Notes under the pieces: generated by a model
What the model saw: only the letters and a program-made list of their open reading frames with translations
Told to the model about the DNA's origin: nothing
Databases searched by the model: none
Made by a program: the position numbers and the translations under genes
Part shown: one piece after another, positions 49,456 to 61,018 of the stretch
Position numbering within the stretch: the first letter of the stretch is position 1
Layout of the letters: every line of letters starts with the position of its first letter
Assembly: GCA_903828695.1 (NCBI GenBank)
Contig: CAIKNE010000126.1
Span: 48,895-112,894, forward strand
Direction: 5' to 3'
Length of the DNA: 64,000 bases
Source of the DNA: an uncultured Burkholderiales bacterium
GTDB taxonomy: Bacteria; Pseudomonadota; Gammaproteobacteria; Burkholderiales; Burkholderiaceae_C

Positions 49456-52400
49456 TTAGAGAAGAACTCGCTCAATTCCACCCGTATTTGCATTTTGAAC
49501 ATATTCGGGCAACCAGTTTTCGCCAAGAATCTTTCTAGCCATCTCAACCACAATGTAATCGGCTTCAAGCAATCCGTTTTGCAAATCATCTGTGTACCGA
49601 CTGAGTCCTTGCAAACAACTAGGACAACTGGTCAATATTTTTAGATTCTCCTGAGGGCCTTTGAGACCCTCTCCCTTGGCCATAGAGGAACGGAGTTTGA
49701 CTTCATCCGCCCTCAACTCCTCTTCTTTTCTAAACCGAACCTGAGTGGCGATGTCAGGACGGGTGACACCGAAAGTTCCCGACTCTCCGCAGCAACGTTC
49801 TGATTTAAAAACATCGGCCCCAAGCAAAGCTTTCACCGTTTTAATGGGCTCTTGTTGCTTCATGGGTGAGTGACAGGGATCATGGAAAAGGTAAGCCCCT
49901 TGTTGCTCAGCGCCCAAAGTAATTCCTTTTTCCATCAAATACTCATGGATATCTAAAATCCTGCAACCCGGAAATATTTGACCAAACTCATAGGCTTGAA
50001 GCTGATCAAAACAGGTACCGCAACTAACGACCACGGTCTTGATATCCAGATAATTGAGGGTGTTTGCCACTCTGTGGAACAACACTCTGTTATCTGTAGT
50101 GATCTTCTCCGCCTTGTCCACTTGGCCTGAACCACGCTGAGGGTACCCACAGCACAAATAACCAGGGGGAAGGACTGTTTGAACACCGGCATGCCACAAC
50201 ATGGCCTGGGTAGCTAAGCCAACTTGCGAGAACAAGCGCTCAGAGCCGCATCCGGGAAAGTAAAAAACTGCTTCACTCTCTGCTTGCGTCGAACGCGGGT
50301 TACGGATGATTGGGACATAGTTTCTGTCCTCAATATCGAGCAATGCGCGCGCAGAGCGTTTTGGCAAACCTGCAGGCATCTTCTTATTCACAAAATGTAT
50401 AACCTGCTCTTTGATAGAGGGCAATCCAATCGTGGAGGCAGGCTTGCTGGTTTGACGCCTTGCAACAAGTTTGAGCACATCATTGGCCCAGCGCTGAACT
50501 TTAAAACCTATCCCAACCATCAGCGTACGCATGACTTTAATGGTTTCAGGATGCGTTGCGTTTAAGAAAAACATCGCCGCAGCGTTGCCCGGCCTAAAAC
50601 TCTTCTTGCCCATCTTGCGCAACAAATTGCGCATCTGCATGGTTACATCCCCAAAGTCGATCTTCACCGGGCACGGGGACAAACACTTGTGACAAACAGT
50701 GCAATGATCAGCTACATCCTCAAAATCTTGCCAATGCCTAATTGAAATACCGCGCCTTGTTTGCTCCTCATACAAGAACGCCTCAATCAAAAGTGAGGTC
50801 GCAAGTATTTTGTTACGAGGACTGTAGAGCAAGTTTGCTCTGGGTACGTGGGTGGAGCAGACGGGCTTGCATTTACCGCATCGCAGACAATCCTTAATGC
50901 TGTCTGATATAGCACCAATATCGGATTGCTGCATGATCAAAGACTCATGCCCCATTAAGCCAAAGCTCGGGGTGTAGGCCTGCGTTAAGTCCGCCAACCT
51001 GAGTTCGCTATCACCCTGTTTTGTAACGGTATTATGACGAATGAGCTTGCCAGCGTTAAAGTGCCCGTGCGGGTCTACTCTTTCTTTGTATCTGGCAAAT
51101 GGAGCCAATTCAGCATCACTCAAATACTCAAGCTTCGTAATACCTATTCCGTGCTCACCTGATATGACTCCGTCCAAGGACCGAGCCAATTCCATGATTC
51201 GACCGACAGCGTGATGGGCCGTTTGCAGCATCTCATAGTCATCACTGTTCACTGGTAAATTGGTGTGTACGTTGCCGTCACCTGCGTGCATGTGCAGGGC
51301 AGCCCATACGCGTGACTTGAGCACACGCTGATGAATCGCAACGCATTCATTAAAGATGGGAGCAAAAGCGACGCCGCTGAAAATATTTTGTAGCGGATCT
51401 CTCAATTGCAACTTCCAACTAGCGCGCAGCGTATGGTCTTGTAACTGGGTGAACAAAGCCTCGCAATTTGTCAACCAATCACTCCACTGCGCTTTAACCT
51501 GCGCAATGAGTGCCTTTGCCTGCTCGAGTCTTTCGCCCAAAATCTCGGCTGACGCAAGCTCTCCAGCATCCTCGCTTTTGCCCAAGGGCAGGTCTCCCTT
51601 TTCTAGGAACTGAGTCAATGCATCACAAAGTGCAATCTTGTTTTTAAGAGAGAGCTCAATATTAATGCGCTCGATCCCGTCGGTGTACTCCGCCATCCGG
51701 GGCAATGGGATCACGACATCCTCGTTGATCTTAAAAGCATTGGTGTGCCGACTTATAGCTGCAGTGCGCTTTCTGTCCTGCCAAAACTTCTTTCTAGCCT
51801 CCGCGCTGACGGCAACGAACCCCTCACCACTTCGCATATTGGCGAGGCGCACAATCTCGGATGTCGCTGCAGCGACCCTATCCGCATCATCTCCAGCAAT
51901 GTCAGCCAATAACACCATCTTTGGCAAACCACCCCGTTTGGATTTCGTGGTGTAGCCAACCGCTTTCAAGTACCGATCGTCTAAGTGCTCAAGTCCGGCC
52001 AATACAGATTTGCCCTCTTTATTTTGGGCAAACATAAAGTCTCTGATCTCAACAATGCTTGGCACTGCATCTTTGGGATGACCAAAAAACTCCAAACACG
52101 CAGTCCGAGTGAAACTGGGCATACGGTGGACGATAAAGCGAGCACTTGTGATGAGACCATCACAGCCCTCTTTTTGGATTCCGGGTAAGCCGCTTAAAAA
52201 TTTATCTGTAACGTCCTTGCCAAGCCCCTCTTTTCTAAAACCCGAGCCCTTGATGTCCAAGCGCTCTACCCGAATGGGGGTAACGCCGTCCGCCTGGAAA
52301 TAACGCAGTTCAAAGCTGGCCATTTCCGCGTCGTGAATTTTCCCAAGGTTGTGGTCCAAACGAACCACGTCTAGCCACTGGGCGTCAGGGGTGACCATTC

Positions 52401-53358
52401 TCCAAGAAGCCAAGTTATCAAGCGCTGTACCCCACAAAACCGCCTTCTTACCCCCCGCATTCATGGCAACATTGCCACCTATACAAGAGGCCTCTGCGGA
52501 GGTGGGGTCTACTGCAAAAACGAATCCATTTCTCTCGGCACAATCTGCAACGCGCTGCGTGACGACGCCCGCCTCGCACCAAATAGTTGGCACATCTTGG
52601 CCAAGCCCTGGCAAGCGGATCATCTGCACATCCGACATCGCCTCAAGCTTCTCGGTGTTGATGACTGCACTTCTCCAACTCAACGGAATGGCGCCTCCCG
52701 TATACCCTGTACCTCCCCCGCGAGGAACGATCGTCAACTCCAGATCAATACAGCCTTTGACCAACTGCGCCATCTCAGCCTCTGAGTCGGGCGTTAGCAC
52801 AACAAACGGATATTCAACGCGCCAGTCAGTTGCGTCGGTTACGTGAGAGACACGACTCAAAGCGTCAAACTTGATGTTGTCAGCCTGCGTATATTTTTTC
52901 AACGCTCTGAGGGTCGCCCTTCTTAGGGTCTGCACACGAACAAAGCGGTTCGCAAAATCACTAACCATCTGACGCGCAAGCACCAAGAGTTCGCCAACAA
53001 ACGCATCACGCTCGGGATCCTCCTCAGGGGTGCGTCTAACCTCTACCGCTTGCAAACGGTGATTCAAAGCCTCAATAAGAAGTGCACGACGTTTGGGGTT
53101 ATCAAGTAAATCGTCTTCTAGGTATGGATTTCTTTGAACAACCCAAATGTCTCCCAAAACTTCGTAAAGCATCCTCGCAGAGCGACCCGTCTTCCTCTCA
53201 CCCTGCAAGGACTCTAAAATCGTCCAAGCACGTTCGCCCAGAAGGCGTATGACGATCTCTCGATCAGAAAACGAGGTGTAGTTGTAAGGGATCTCGCGCA
53301 AGCGGGGTCCACCTGTCACTTCGGCGGCTAATTGTTGGATAAAGATTGGTGCATTCAT
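49456..53358 (-). CDS. FAD/FMN-binding oxidoreductase with Fe-S/CCG domains (D-lactate dehydrogenase-like, DUF3683)
   Basis: 1300 aa; FAD-binding [42 protein letters not shown] and [14 protein letters not shown] 4Fe-4S sites, CCG-type [10 protein letters not shown] / CCGESGTFG. Confidence 0.93.
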   Translation of the reverse strand: MNAPIFIQQLAAEVTGGPRLREIPYNYTSFSDREIVIRLLGERAWTILESLQGERKTGRSARMLYEVLGDIWVVQRNPYLEDDLLDNPKRRALLIEALNHRLQAVEVRRTPEEDPERDAFVGELLVLARQMVSDFANRFVRVQTLRRATLRALKKYTQADNIKFDALSRVSHVTDATDWRVEYPFVVLTPDSEAEMAQLVKGCIDLELTIVPRGGGTGYTGGAIPLSWRSAVINTEKLEAMSDVQMIRLPGLGQDVPTIWCEAGVVTQRVADCAERNGFVFAVDPTSAEASCIGGNVAMNAGGKKAVLWGTALDNLASWRMVTPDAQWLDVVRLDHNLGKIHDAEMASFELRYFQADGVTPIRVERLDIKGSGFRKEGLGKDVTDKFLSGLPGIQKEGCDGLITSARFIVHRMPSFTRTACLEFFGHPKDAVPSIVEIRDFMFAQNKEGKSVLAGLEHLDDRYLKAVGYTTKSKRGGLPKMVLLADIAGDDADRVAAATSEIVRLANMRSGEGFVAVSAEARKKFWQDRKRTAAISRHTNAFKINEDVVIPLPRMAEYTDGIERINIELSLKNKIALCDALTQFLEKGDLPLGKSEDAGELASAEILGERLEQAKALIAQVKAQWSDWLTNCEALFTQLQDHTLRASWKLQLRDPLQNIFSGVAFAPIFNECVAIHQRVLKSRVWAALHMHAGDGNVHTNLPVNSDDYEMLQTAHHAVGRIMELARSLDGVISGEHGIGITKLEYLSDAELAPFARYKERVDPHGHFNAGKLIRHNTVTKQGDSELRLADLTQAYTPSFGLMGHESLIMQQSDIGAISDSIKDCLRCGKCKPVCSTHVPRANLLYSPRNKILATSLLIEAFLYEEQTRRGISIRHWQDFEDVADHCTVCHKCLSPCPVKIDFGDVTMQMRNLLRKMGKKSFRPGNAAAMFFLNATHPETIKVMRTLMVGIGFKVQRWANDVLKLVARRQTSKPASTIGLPSIKEQVIHFVNKKMPAGLPKRSARALLDIEDRNYVPIIRNPRSTQAESEAVFYFPGCGSERLFSQVGLATQAMLWHAGVQTVLPPGYLCCGYPQRGSGQVDKAEKITTDNRVLFHRVANTLNYLDIKTVVVSCGTCFDQLQAYEFGQIFPGCRILDIHEYLMEKGITLGAEQQGAYLFHDPCHSPMKQQEPIKTVKALLGADVFKSERCCGESGTFGVTRPDIATQVRFRKEEELRADEVKLRSSMAKGEGLKGPQENLKILTSCPSCLQGLSRYTDDLQNGLLEADYIVVEMARKILGENWLPEYVQNANTGGIERVLL

Positions 53359-53646
53359 AGGGATACTCCTATGTTAACCCACAGCACAATTCCCTGAAGA
53401 ATCAGGGCGATAAAAGAGAGGTAGTTTTTGCTCTAAAAACGCCTTTTTGGGCCTTCCTAACCACAAAAATTTCGACTCCCCAGAGAAGCACCAACTTTAG
53501 ACGTCGCGCAAATGGGCTGGCGCATACCCAGCCAGGCACAAACGCCGCCAAATTCACCTAAAAACCACACATACTGACCCACGATCAGCAAGGAATTATT
53601 GGCACCATACGAGGCGCAAGATTTGACGCGGCAAGGCTTGAATGAG

Positions 53647-53967
53647 TTATTTACCGAGTTGGTGGTCGACTTGCAAAGCCTCCTTGGCCGCAGCAACACG
53701 CCAACCTTTGGTTAAGACCCACTGCGTGGTAGCCACACTCATCAAGAGCACTGCGTAGGTGGCCATTTTCCCGTCCTGTCCAAAATAAATGAGCCCGCCC
53801 ACCATCACTGCGCACCCAACGATAGTGTTAACAAGAAAACGACCGCCAACACCTAGGAGCGGCTCAACAGCGCTAGCGTTGAAATTGATCAAGGATACTG
53901 CAAAGCCCAAAAAGCATGCAGGCGCAAAAAAATTTGCAACATAAAGAGTCAAAGTAATAATGTCCAT
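53647..53967 (-). CDS. Hypothetical membrane protein; probable start ATG 53967
   Basis: MDIITLTLYVANFFAPACFLGFAVSLINF... four predicted hydrophobic stretches. Confidence 0.6.
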   Translation of the reverse strand: MDIITLTLYVANFFAPACFLGFAVSLINFNASAVEPLLGVGGRFLVNTIVGCAVMVGGLIYFGQDGKMATYAVLLMSVATTQWVLTKGWRVAAAKEALQVDHQLGK

Positions 53968-54006
53968 TGGCACCCATTTTAGGCGCATCGATTTTATAAT
54001 CTCAGG

Positions 54007-55266
54007 ATGGCAGTCTGGGCTCTTGGCCTCAATCACATTACCGCTCCACTCGATATGCGTGGACGCTTTGCCTTTGCCGTCGAACAACTGGGGCCCGTTT
54101 TATCAGAATTGCGAAACAAAATGCAGGACCCGACAGAGGCCACCATTTTGTCGACCTGCAATCGCACCGAAATTTACTGCGCAGCCGATAAGGTCTCGCT
54201 CGACCAAACCATGCACTGGCTCGCACAATCGGGAGGCGTTGGCGTCGAGGCACTTCAAAAATACACTTACTCGCTTGAGAATGCTCAAGTCGCAAGACAC
54301 GCTTTTAGAGTTGCAAGTGGGCTGGACTCCATGGTGCTTGGAGAGCCTCAAATTTTGGGCCAAATGAAGGAGGCAGTGCAAGCTGCGAGGACTGCTGGTG
54401 CACTTGGGACAACACTGAATCAACTCTTTGAACGCTCCTTCTCCGTGGCCAAGTTGGTCCGTAGCTCAACCGAGATTGGCGCGCACTCTATTAGTATGGC
54501 TGCTGCTGCGGTGCGCCTAGCCTCACAACTCTTTGAGAACATCACAGAGCAAAAGATCTTATTCGTCGGAGCCGGAGAGATGATTGAGCTTTGTTCCACT
54601 CACTTTGGCGCTAAAAATCCGCACTCCATCACCATCGCCAATAGAACCATCGAACGAGCTCAGCGTTTGGCCCACACGCTGGGGGGGCACGCCATCGCAC
54701 TCGCAGAGCTGCCCGAGCGCCTGCATGAGTTTGACATTGTGGTCAGTTGTACGGCCAGCACCTTACCCCTCATTGGGCTGGGCGCGGTCGAGCGAGCCAT
54801 CAAGCTGCGCAAACACCGACCCATGTTCATGGTGGACTTGGCTGTGCCGCGCGATGTCGAACCAGAGGTCAAGTCGCTCAGTGATGTGTATTTATATACC
54901 CTTGACGATTTAAGCACCGTTGTTCAAACGGGGCTTGCAAACCGACAAGCCGCAGTGGCTCAGGCAGAGGTCATCATCGATTCAGGGGTACAAAACTTTG
55001 TTCATTGGCTTGAGCGCAGAAACGATGTCCCCCTCATCCAACAACTCAACGCTCAGGCCGAGCAGTGGCGAGAGGCAGAGCTTATGAGAGCACAAAAACA
55101 AATCGCCAAAGGCGAGGATTTAGAGAAAGTGTTGGATTCGTTCTCTAAGGGTTTGACACAAAAGATGCTCCACGGGGCCATGGCCGAGCTTAGAAGTGCA
55201 GACCCCCAAGCCCGAGAGCAGGCTCAGCGCTCCATCGAACAATTCTTTTTACGTAGCTCCCGTTAG
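54007..55266 (+). CDS. hemA: Glutamyl-tRNA reductase
   Basis: [53 protein letters not shown]. Confidence 0.96.
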   Translation: MAVWALGLNHITAPLDMRGRFAFAVEQLGPVLSELRNKMQDPTEATILSTCNRTEIYCAADKVSLDQTMHWLAQSGGVGVEALQKYTYSLENAQVARHAFRVASGLDSMVLGEPQILGQMKEAVQAARTAGALGTTLNQLFERSFSVAKLVRSSTEIGAHSISMAAAAVRLASQLFENITEQKILFVGAGEMIELCSTHFGAKNPHSITIANRTIERAQRLAHTLGGHAIALAELPERLHEFDIVVSCTASTLPLIGLGAVERAIKLRKHRPMFMVDLAVPRDVEPEVKSLSDVYLYTLDDLSTVVQTGLANRQAAVAQAEVIIDSGVQNFVHWLERRNDVPLIQQLNAQAEQWREAELMRAQKQIAKGEDLEKVLDSFSKGLTQKMLHGAMAELRSADPQAREQAQRSIEQFFLRSSR

Positions 55267-55280
55267 CTGCCCAACACCCT

Positions 55281-56414
55281 ATGAAACCTTTTATGCGCTC
55301 GCAACTCGAGCGATATTCGCAACGCCTTGAGGAGCTCAACTTCTTGTTGTCCAGAGAGGACATCATGAAGGATATGACTCAGTTCATGCGCCTGTCCAAA
55401 GAGCACGCTGATGTCAGTGCTGTGTCCGCGCCGTTTGAGCGCCTGAAGCAACGCATCGCTGATAAGGAAGAGGCGCAATCCATGCTGAAATCCGAGGAGG
55501 CTGCCCCCCCCCATTCAAACCCAGACGCGCAGGCGGATGAAATGCTGGAGATGGCTAAAGAGGAGATCAGTGCTGCTCAAACCGAGATCGAACAACTCGA
55601 GGCGCAACTCCAACGCATGCTCTTGCCCAAGGACCCAGACGACGCCCGTCCCTCCTATTTAGAGATACGCGCGGGCACAGGCGGGGATGAGTCCGCGCTC
55701 TTTGCTGCGGACTTGCTGAGGATGTACACACGGTTTTCAGAGCGCATGGGTTGGCGCATTGAGATGATGAGCGAGTCCCCTAGCGAACTAGGAGGTTTCC
55801 GAGAGGTAGTGATACGAATTGATGGATCAAATGTCTACGGACGCATGAAGTTTGAATCCGGCGGTCACAGGGTTCAAAGGGTCCCAACCACCGAGACTCA
55901 GGGGCGTATTCACACCAGTATGTGCACTGTCGCTGTGCTGCCTGAACCCGACGAAGCGCTCGCGGTTCAAATCAACCCCGCCGATCTTCGCATTGACACA
56001 TACAGAGCAAGCGGTGCAGGAGGTCAACACATTAACAAAACCGATTCGGCCGTTCGCGTCACTCACATACCCACAGGCATCGTTGCCGAGTGCCAAGATG
56101 ACCGCTCCCAACACAGAAACAAAGCCCGAGCTCTTCAAGTACTCTCTGCGCGTATTCAAGAGAAGGAACGCTCTGAGCGGGCTGCAAAAGAGGCCGCTAC
56201 GCGCAAAGGCCTCATCGGAAGTGGAGACCGCAGTGAACGCATCAGAACTTATAACTTCCCACAAGGCCGACTGACCGACCACCGAATCAACTTAACGCTT
56301 TATAAATTAACCTATATTTTGGAAGGCGATATGGAAGAGGTGATCAGCTCGCTTGAGCACGCCAGACAAGCAGAACAATTAGAAGAGTTGGAAGTCGGCG
56401 GGCTTTACAAATAA
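55281..56414 (+). CDS. prfA: Peptide chain release factor 1
   Basis: [21 protein letters not shown] (GGQ-domain region [24 protein letters not shown]). Confidence 0.97.
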   Translation: MKPFMRSQLERYSQRLEELNFLLSREDIMKDMTQFMRLSKEHADVSAVSAPFERLKQRIADKEEAQSMLKSEEAAPPHSNPDAQADEMLEMAKEEISAAQTEIEQLEAQLQRMLLPKDPDDARPSYLEIRAGTGGDESALFAADLLRMYTRFSERMGWRIEMMSESPSELGGFREVVIRIDGSNVYGRMKFESGGHRVQRVPTTETQGRIHTSMCTVAVLPEPDEALAVQINPADLRIDTYRASGAGGQHINKTDSAVRVTHIPTGIVAECQDDRSQHRNKARALQVLSARIQEKERSERAAKEAATRKGLIGSGDRSERIRTYNFPQGRLTDHRINLTLYKLTYILEGDMEEVISSLEHARQAEQLEELEVGGLYK

Positions 56415-56517
56415 AACAAGAAGACCAAACATAAGTGGTTTGTAGCAACTCTGAACTTTTAACTTTGAATTTGCAGCTTGACAACGCCTGGCCCAACCTC
56501 TCAACCATCATCAAAAG

Positions 56518-57390
56518 ATGCAAATTTATGAAGCTCTCGATTGGGCCAAATCCCTTGGCATAGATGTCTTTGATCGACAAGTTATTTTGCTGCACTGTTT
56601 GGGTCAACCCAACTACAACAAGGCATTCTTGATTAGCCACGATCATGACATCATCACCCAACAACAAATTGATGATTACAAAGCCCTCATCCACAGATGT
56701 CAAAGGGGTGAGCCGGTTGCCTACCTGACGGGATACAAAGAGTTTTACGGCCTAGAATTCAAAGTCACACCGGCCACGCTCATTCCCCGCCCCGATACAG
56801 AGACCTTGGTCCAATGGGCCATTGATACCGTGGATGCAAAAAAACATCAGACTGTCAATATATTAGACCTTGGTACCGGGTCAGGTTGTATAGCCATCAG
56901 CCTAAAAAATGCACTCCCAACCTCCCAAGTGTGGGCTACAGATATAAGCCCTCAGGCTTTGGAGGTCGCCAAAGTTAATGCAGCCGCTCACACCGTCGCA
57001 GATGCCCCCAATATCCACTTCAGGTTGGGCTCTTGGTTCGAAGCTTTAGAGCCAGGAGAAAACCAACTCAAGTTTGATCTGATCGTCTCAAACCCACCCT
57101 ACATTGCTGAACATGACCCTCATCTTGCAGCCCTCCAGTACGAGCCCTACAGCGCGCTTGTCGGTGGCGCCTCAGGTCTGAGCGCCTATACCCAGATACT
57201 GCGCTCAGCTCCTAAACACCTTCACCCAGAGGGGTGGATTCTCTTTGAACACGGGTACAACCAAGGGGAGGAGATACGCAGACTTTTTGAAGAATTTGGG
57301 TTTGAATCCATTCAAAGCCGTAATGACCTTGCGGGAATCTGCAGGTGCACTGGTGGGAGAGGCCCTAAAAATGGAATAATAGGGTCTTAA
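56518..57390 (+). CDS. prmC: Release factor glutamine methyltransferase
   Basis: EPVAYLTGYKEFYGLEFKVTPATLIPRPDTETLV, LDLGTGSGCIAIS, DLIVSNPPYIAEHD. Confidence 0.96.
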   Translation: MQIYEALDWAKSLGIDVFDRQVILLHCLGQPNYNKAFLISHDHDIITQQQIDDYKALIHRCQRGEPVAYLTGYKEFYGLEFKVTPATLIPRPDTETLVQWAIDTVDAKKHQTVNILDLGTGSGCIAISLKNALPTSQVWATDISPQALEVAKVNAAAHTVADAPNIHFRLGSWFEALEPGENQLKFDLIVSNPPYIAEHDPHLAALQYEPYSALVGGASGLSAYTQILRSAPKHLHPEGWILFEHGYNQGEEIRRLFEEFGFESIQSRNDLAGICRCTGGRGPKNGIIGS

Positions 57391-57418
57391 TACCTATTTG
57401 ACCGAGGAAGAGTTCTAT

Positions 57419-57736
57419 ATGAGCGATGTGCAACAACAAATCGATACTTTGATTAAAACCAACGACATCATCCTTTTTATGAAAGGCAATGCTAGCTTTC
57501 CGATGTGTGGGTTCTCAGGTCGAGCCATTCAACTGATCAAGGCATGTGGTGTCGATACCCATGCACTGAAAACAATCAATGTACTTGATGAGCCCGATAT
57601 TAGACAAGGCATCAAAGAGTACAGCAACTGGCCCACCGTTCCCCAACTCTACGTTAAGGGCGAATTCATCGGCGGCTCTGACATCATGACTGAAATGTTT
57701 GAGTCCGGCGAGCTCCAAAAAGTATTGACTATTTAA
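57419..57736 (+). CDS. grxD: Monothiol glutaredoxin, Grx4 family
   Basis: LFMKGNASFPMCGFSGRAIQLIKACGV, WPTVPQLYVKGEFIGGSDI; start ATG 57419. Confidence 0.95.
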   Translation: MSDVQQQIDTLIKTNDIILFMKGNASFPMCGFSGRAIQLIKACGVDTHALKTINVLDEPDIRQGIKEYSNWPTVPQLYVKGEFIGGSDIMTEMFESGELQKVLTI

Positions 57737-58518
57737 TTCTTGGGTTGCACCGGCTCTGAGGTCTCCCCCTCTAAAGTCCAACGCCTGCGTGCGCCCAACA
57801 CCGCAAAGGCGTACGCGGGGTCCGCGGTGTTACCGTTATATCTCCCAAGGGAGCGCCCTAGAGCGTTCCCCTCTAAGTCCATATAGTGACGAAGGATAGC
57901 GCAACCAAATCTTATATTGGTTTGCAAGTGCATCAAGCGCGTGCTGGAGACGACTTTGTCCGGTCTTATTTGACTGTCTGAGTTTTTACTCTTAGGATCT
58001 TCATTGAGTTCGAGTGCCTGGCTCATCCAAAAAGGCATGACCTGCATGTACCCCACTGCTCCAGCGGAGCTGATGGCAAACTTGTTAAAACCGCTCTCCA
58101 CCTCAATGACACCCAAGACCAAAGCCGGATCGAGCCTGGCCCGCATGGATTCATACCAAACGGTTTGCAAAAATATGGCTCTCAACTCCCCCGTCGCTAA
58201 TTCTTCAAAGGAGCGGTGGCGCCCTCTGAAGTACTCAGTCAACTTGGAATCCATACCTCTTACCCACACTCGGTACCGATCACGAAGGGCTTGCTCGCTC
58301 AAATGCTCAGGGTTAGGAGGGGGCGAGTTCAAAAGGGCTCGGTGCAGAACCAATTGAAACGCACTGCTGAGTGTCTCCTCTTGCTGCGCACCTGCAAAGG
58401 AGTTGAAAGGGAGCAATAAAAGCAGTGAGCAGCAAAACCCATAACTCAAACCTCTCAACTGATTCAAGCAACATAAGGGTTGCTTGTAACGTGGTCGGTC
58501 AATGCAAGCGGTATACAT
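57733..58518 (-). CDS. Lytic transglycosylase domain protein
   Basis: LVLGVIEVESGFNKFAISSAGAVGYMQVMPFW, LQTNIRFGCAILRHYMDLEGN, LGRYNGN. Confidence 0.92.
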   Translation of the reverse strand: MYTACIDRPRYKQPLCCLNQLRGLSYGFCCSLLLLLPFNSFAGAQQEETLSSAFQLVLHRALLNSPPPNPEHLSEQALRDRYRVWVRGMDSKLTEYFRGRHRSFEELATGELRAIFLQTVWYESMRARLDPALVLGVIEVESGFNKFAISSAGAVGYMQVMPFWMSQALELNEDPKSKNSDSQIRPDKVVSSTRLMHLQTNIRFGCAILRHYMDLEGNALGRSLGRYNGNTADPAYAFAVLGARRRWTLEGETSEPVQPKN

Positions 58519-58564
58519 CTGGGTTTTAACGAAGCAACTACCCTTCTCATCAAGCTCACGTTTA

Positions 58565-60313
58565 TTAAACTTGCGCCAAATGTTTTAACAAATAGGCCGT
58601 TGCCTCAGAGGGCGACATCTTTAAAGCGGTTTCCTGCGTCCTGTGCTGATACTCGACCTGCTCTTCCTTTAGGCCACGCTCAGATAACACCACCCGATGA
58701 GGGACACCAATCAACTCCCACTCCGCAAACATAACGCCGGGTCGCTCTCCTCGGTCATCCAAAATAACGTCCACACCGGCCTCTAAAAGCTCTTTGTACA
58801 TCTGGTACGCAGCCAAAGCAACCAACTCACTCCTGTCCATACCAATGGGGCACAAAACGACTGTGAACGGGGCGATTGAGTCTGGCCAAATGATGCCTCG
58901 AGCATCATGATTTTGCTCTATCGCAGCGGCAACGATGCGCGTCACTCCAATCCCGTAGCACCCCATCTCCATCAGTTGAGGTTTCCCGTTGACGTCCAGA
59001 AAAGTAGCGTTCATGGCCTTGGAGTATTTGGTCCCCAAATAAAACACATGTCCAACCTCAATCCCGCGCTCAATATTTAATGTACCCAATCCGTCGGGAG
59101 ACAAATCACCTGCAACAACGTTTCTGATATCTGCGACCAAGTTGGGTTCGGGCAAGTCCCGTCCCCAGTTTACGCCTGTGAGGTGAAAGCCTTCTTCGTT
59201 TGCACCGCAAATCCAGTCCCCCATCACCGCCACTTCAGCGTCCGCAATGATTTTCAAAGACTGCTTCAAATTCAGTGGCCCCAAAAAGCCTGGTTTACAA
59301 CCAAAATACGTTTGAATCTCAGCGTTGGTTGCAAATCTAAATCCATTTTCAAAGCCGGGCAGCTTGCCGACTTTGACCTCATTCATCTCATGATCCCCTC
59401 TTAGTAGGAGCAGCCAAACCACTGTGTTTTTAACGACTCCGTGCTCATCCGTGATGTCGCTGGCCAAGACCAATGACTTAACCGTCGTTTTGAGTGATAC
59501 TCCCAAAAGTTCAGCTACTGCTTCGCAAGTGCTTTGGGTCGGGGTGTCAATTCGCTTGAGTTCGTGCGAGGCGACAGGACGAGGATTTTGGGGAGCCAAA
59601 GCCTGAGCCTTCTCCAGGTTGGCAGCATAATCACTGGAGGCGCAATACACAATCGCATCTTCGCCGGTTGCAGCAATCACTTGAAACTCCTCACTCAAGT
59701 CACCGCCTATCGCGCCGCTATCGGCGGCGACAGCGCGGTACTTCAACCCAAAGCGATCAAAAATACGCCTGTACGTCTGAGCCATTAATTCATAGCTGGC
59801 TTTAGCACTCGCTACATCTTTATCAAAGCTGTACGCATCTTTCATGATGAATTCACGTCCGCGCATTAAGCCAAATCGTGGCCTGCGCTCATCCCTGAAT
59901 TTAGTCTGAATTTGGTAAAAATTCTTTGGCAACTGCTTATAACTCTTCACCTCTTGACGAGCAATATCCGTCACCACTTCCTCACTCGTTGGTTGAATCA
60001 CAAAATCCCGATCATGACGGTCTTTCACTCTTAAGAGCTCTGGACCCATTTTCTGAAACCGCCCCGTTTCCTGCCAAAGTTCAGCGGGCTGAACAACGGG
60101 CATGCTGATCTCAATGGCGCCAGACTGGTCCATCTCGTGACGAATGATTTGCTCAACTTTGCGAATGATTCGAAGTCCCATGGGCATATAGTTGTATATG
60201 CCAGCCCCTAACTTTTTAATCATGCCCGCACGCATCATCATTTGATGGCTAACGATCTCAGCGTCAACGGGGGCTTCTTTGAATGTGGAGATAAGGTACT
60301 TTGATGCTTTCAT
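58565..60313 (-). CDS. proS: Prolyl-tRNA synthetase
   Basis: [80 protein letters not shown]. Confidence 0.97.
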   Translation of the reverse strand: MKASKYLISTFKEAPVDAEIVSHQMMMRAGMIKKLGAGIYNYMPMGLRIIRKVEQIIRHEMDQSGAIEISMPVVQPAELWQETGRFQKMGPELLRVKDRHDRDFVIQPTSEEVVTDIARQEVKSYKQLPKNFYQIQTKFRDERRPRFGLMRGREFIMKDAYSFDKDVASAKASYELMAQTYRRIFDRFGLKYRAVAADSGAIGGDLSEEFQVIAATGEDAIVYCASSDYAANLEKAQALAPQNPRPVASHELKRIDTPTQSTCEAVAELLGVSLKTTVKSLVLASDITDEHGVVKNTVVWLLLLRGDHEMNEVKVGKLPGFENGFRFATNAEIQTYFGCKPGFLGPLNLKQSLKIIADAEVAVMGDWICGANEEGFHLTGVNWGRDLPEPNLVADIRNVVAGDLSPDGLGTLNIERGIEVGHVFYLGTKYSKAMNATFLDVNGKPQLMEMGCYGIGVTRIVAAAIEQNHDARGIIWPDSIAPFTVVLCPIGMDRSELVALAAYQMYKELLEAGVDVILDDRGERPGVMFAEWELIGVPHRVVLSERGLKEEQVEYQHRTQETALKMSPSEATAYLLKHLAQV

Positions 60314-60381
60314 ACGCGGCAGTGTTTACTAATTTTTGTCAAAAAGAGTTTAAAAAAATGATTTTTTGGGGTTCCACCCCC

Positions 60382-60409
60382 TTGATCACACCCAATGCGT
60401 GTGCATAAT
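60382..60409 (+). promoter_or_regulatory. Candidate sigma70 promoter for rppH
   Basis: TTGATC - 16 bp - CATAAT upstream of rppH start 60440. Confidence 0.4.
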
Positions 60410-60439
60410 GGAATCAATTTAAAAATTTGAGGTTCGATT

Positions 60440-61018
60440 ATGCTTGACCGGGACGGCTTTCGCCCCAATGTCGGCATCATTTTGCTAAACCAATTCAATC
60501 AAGTATTTTGGGGTAAACGGTTACAAACTCACAGTTGGCAATTCCCGCAAGGCGGCATTGACGCTGGTGAATCTCCTGAGCAAGCCATGTTCAGGGAATT
60601 GTTTGAGGAGGTTGGTTTGCAACCCCAGCATGTGAGCATTGTTGCCCGTACAAGAGATTGGTTGCATTATGAAGTGCCAGACCGCTACATTCGCCGTGAC
60701 GCCAGAGGCCATTACAAGGGCCAAAAGCAGATTTGGTTTTTACTCCAATTGGTTGCGCCCGATTGGAATTTAAATCTGCGCGCAACTTCTCATCCCGAAT
60801 TTGATGCTTGGCGGTGGAACGATTACTGGGTCCCTCTAGATATGGTGGTGGAGTTTAAGCGCGGCGTGTACGAGCTTGCCCTTACGGAATTGTCTAACTA
60901 CCTCCCCGCCGCTGATCGCCCGCCCCGGCGCACGACCAGGGCTCGCAGGTCACACCTTGAGGACACGAGTCATCTCAAAGCGCAGCCTGATCGCAAAACC
61001 ACTTCAACGCCCGAGTAG
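60440..61018 (+). CDS. rppH: RNA pyrophosphohydrolase
   Basis: [60 protein letters not shown] Nudix box. Confidence 0.95.
   Translation: MLDRDGFRPNVGIILLNQFNQVFWGKRLQTHSWQFPQGGIDAGESPEQAMFRELFEEVGLQPQHVSIVARTRDWLHYEVPDRYIRRDARGHYKGQKQIWFLLQLVAPDWNLNLRATSHPEFDAWRWNDYWVPLDMVVEFKRGVYELALTELSNYLPAADRPPRRTTRARRSHLEDTSHLKAQPDRKTTSTPE

Noticed and set aside
52349-52846. 165-aa plus-strand ORF opposite the 1300-aa oxidoreductase
   Set aside because: Antisense to clear FAD-binding codons; Ser/Pro/Thr bias
53457-53699. 80-aa minus-strand ORF in the oxidoreductase-membrane protein gap
   Set aside because: No domain, overlaps the adjacent gene's 3' end, and composition is not convincingly coding; kept only as an unexplained intergenic region
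55827-56282. 151-aa minus-strand ORF opposite prfA
   Set aside because: Antisense to the conserved GGQ domain of RF1
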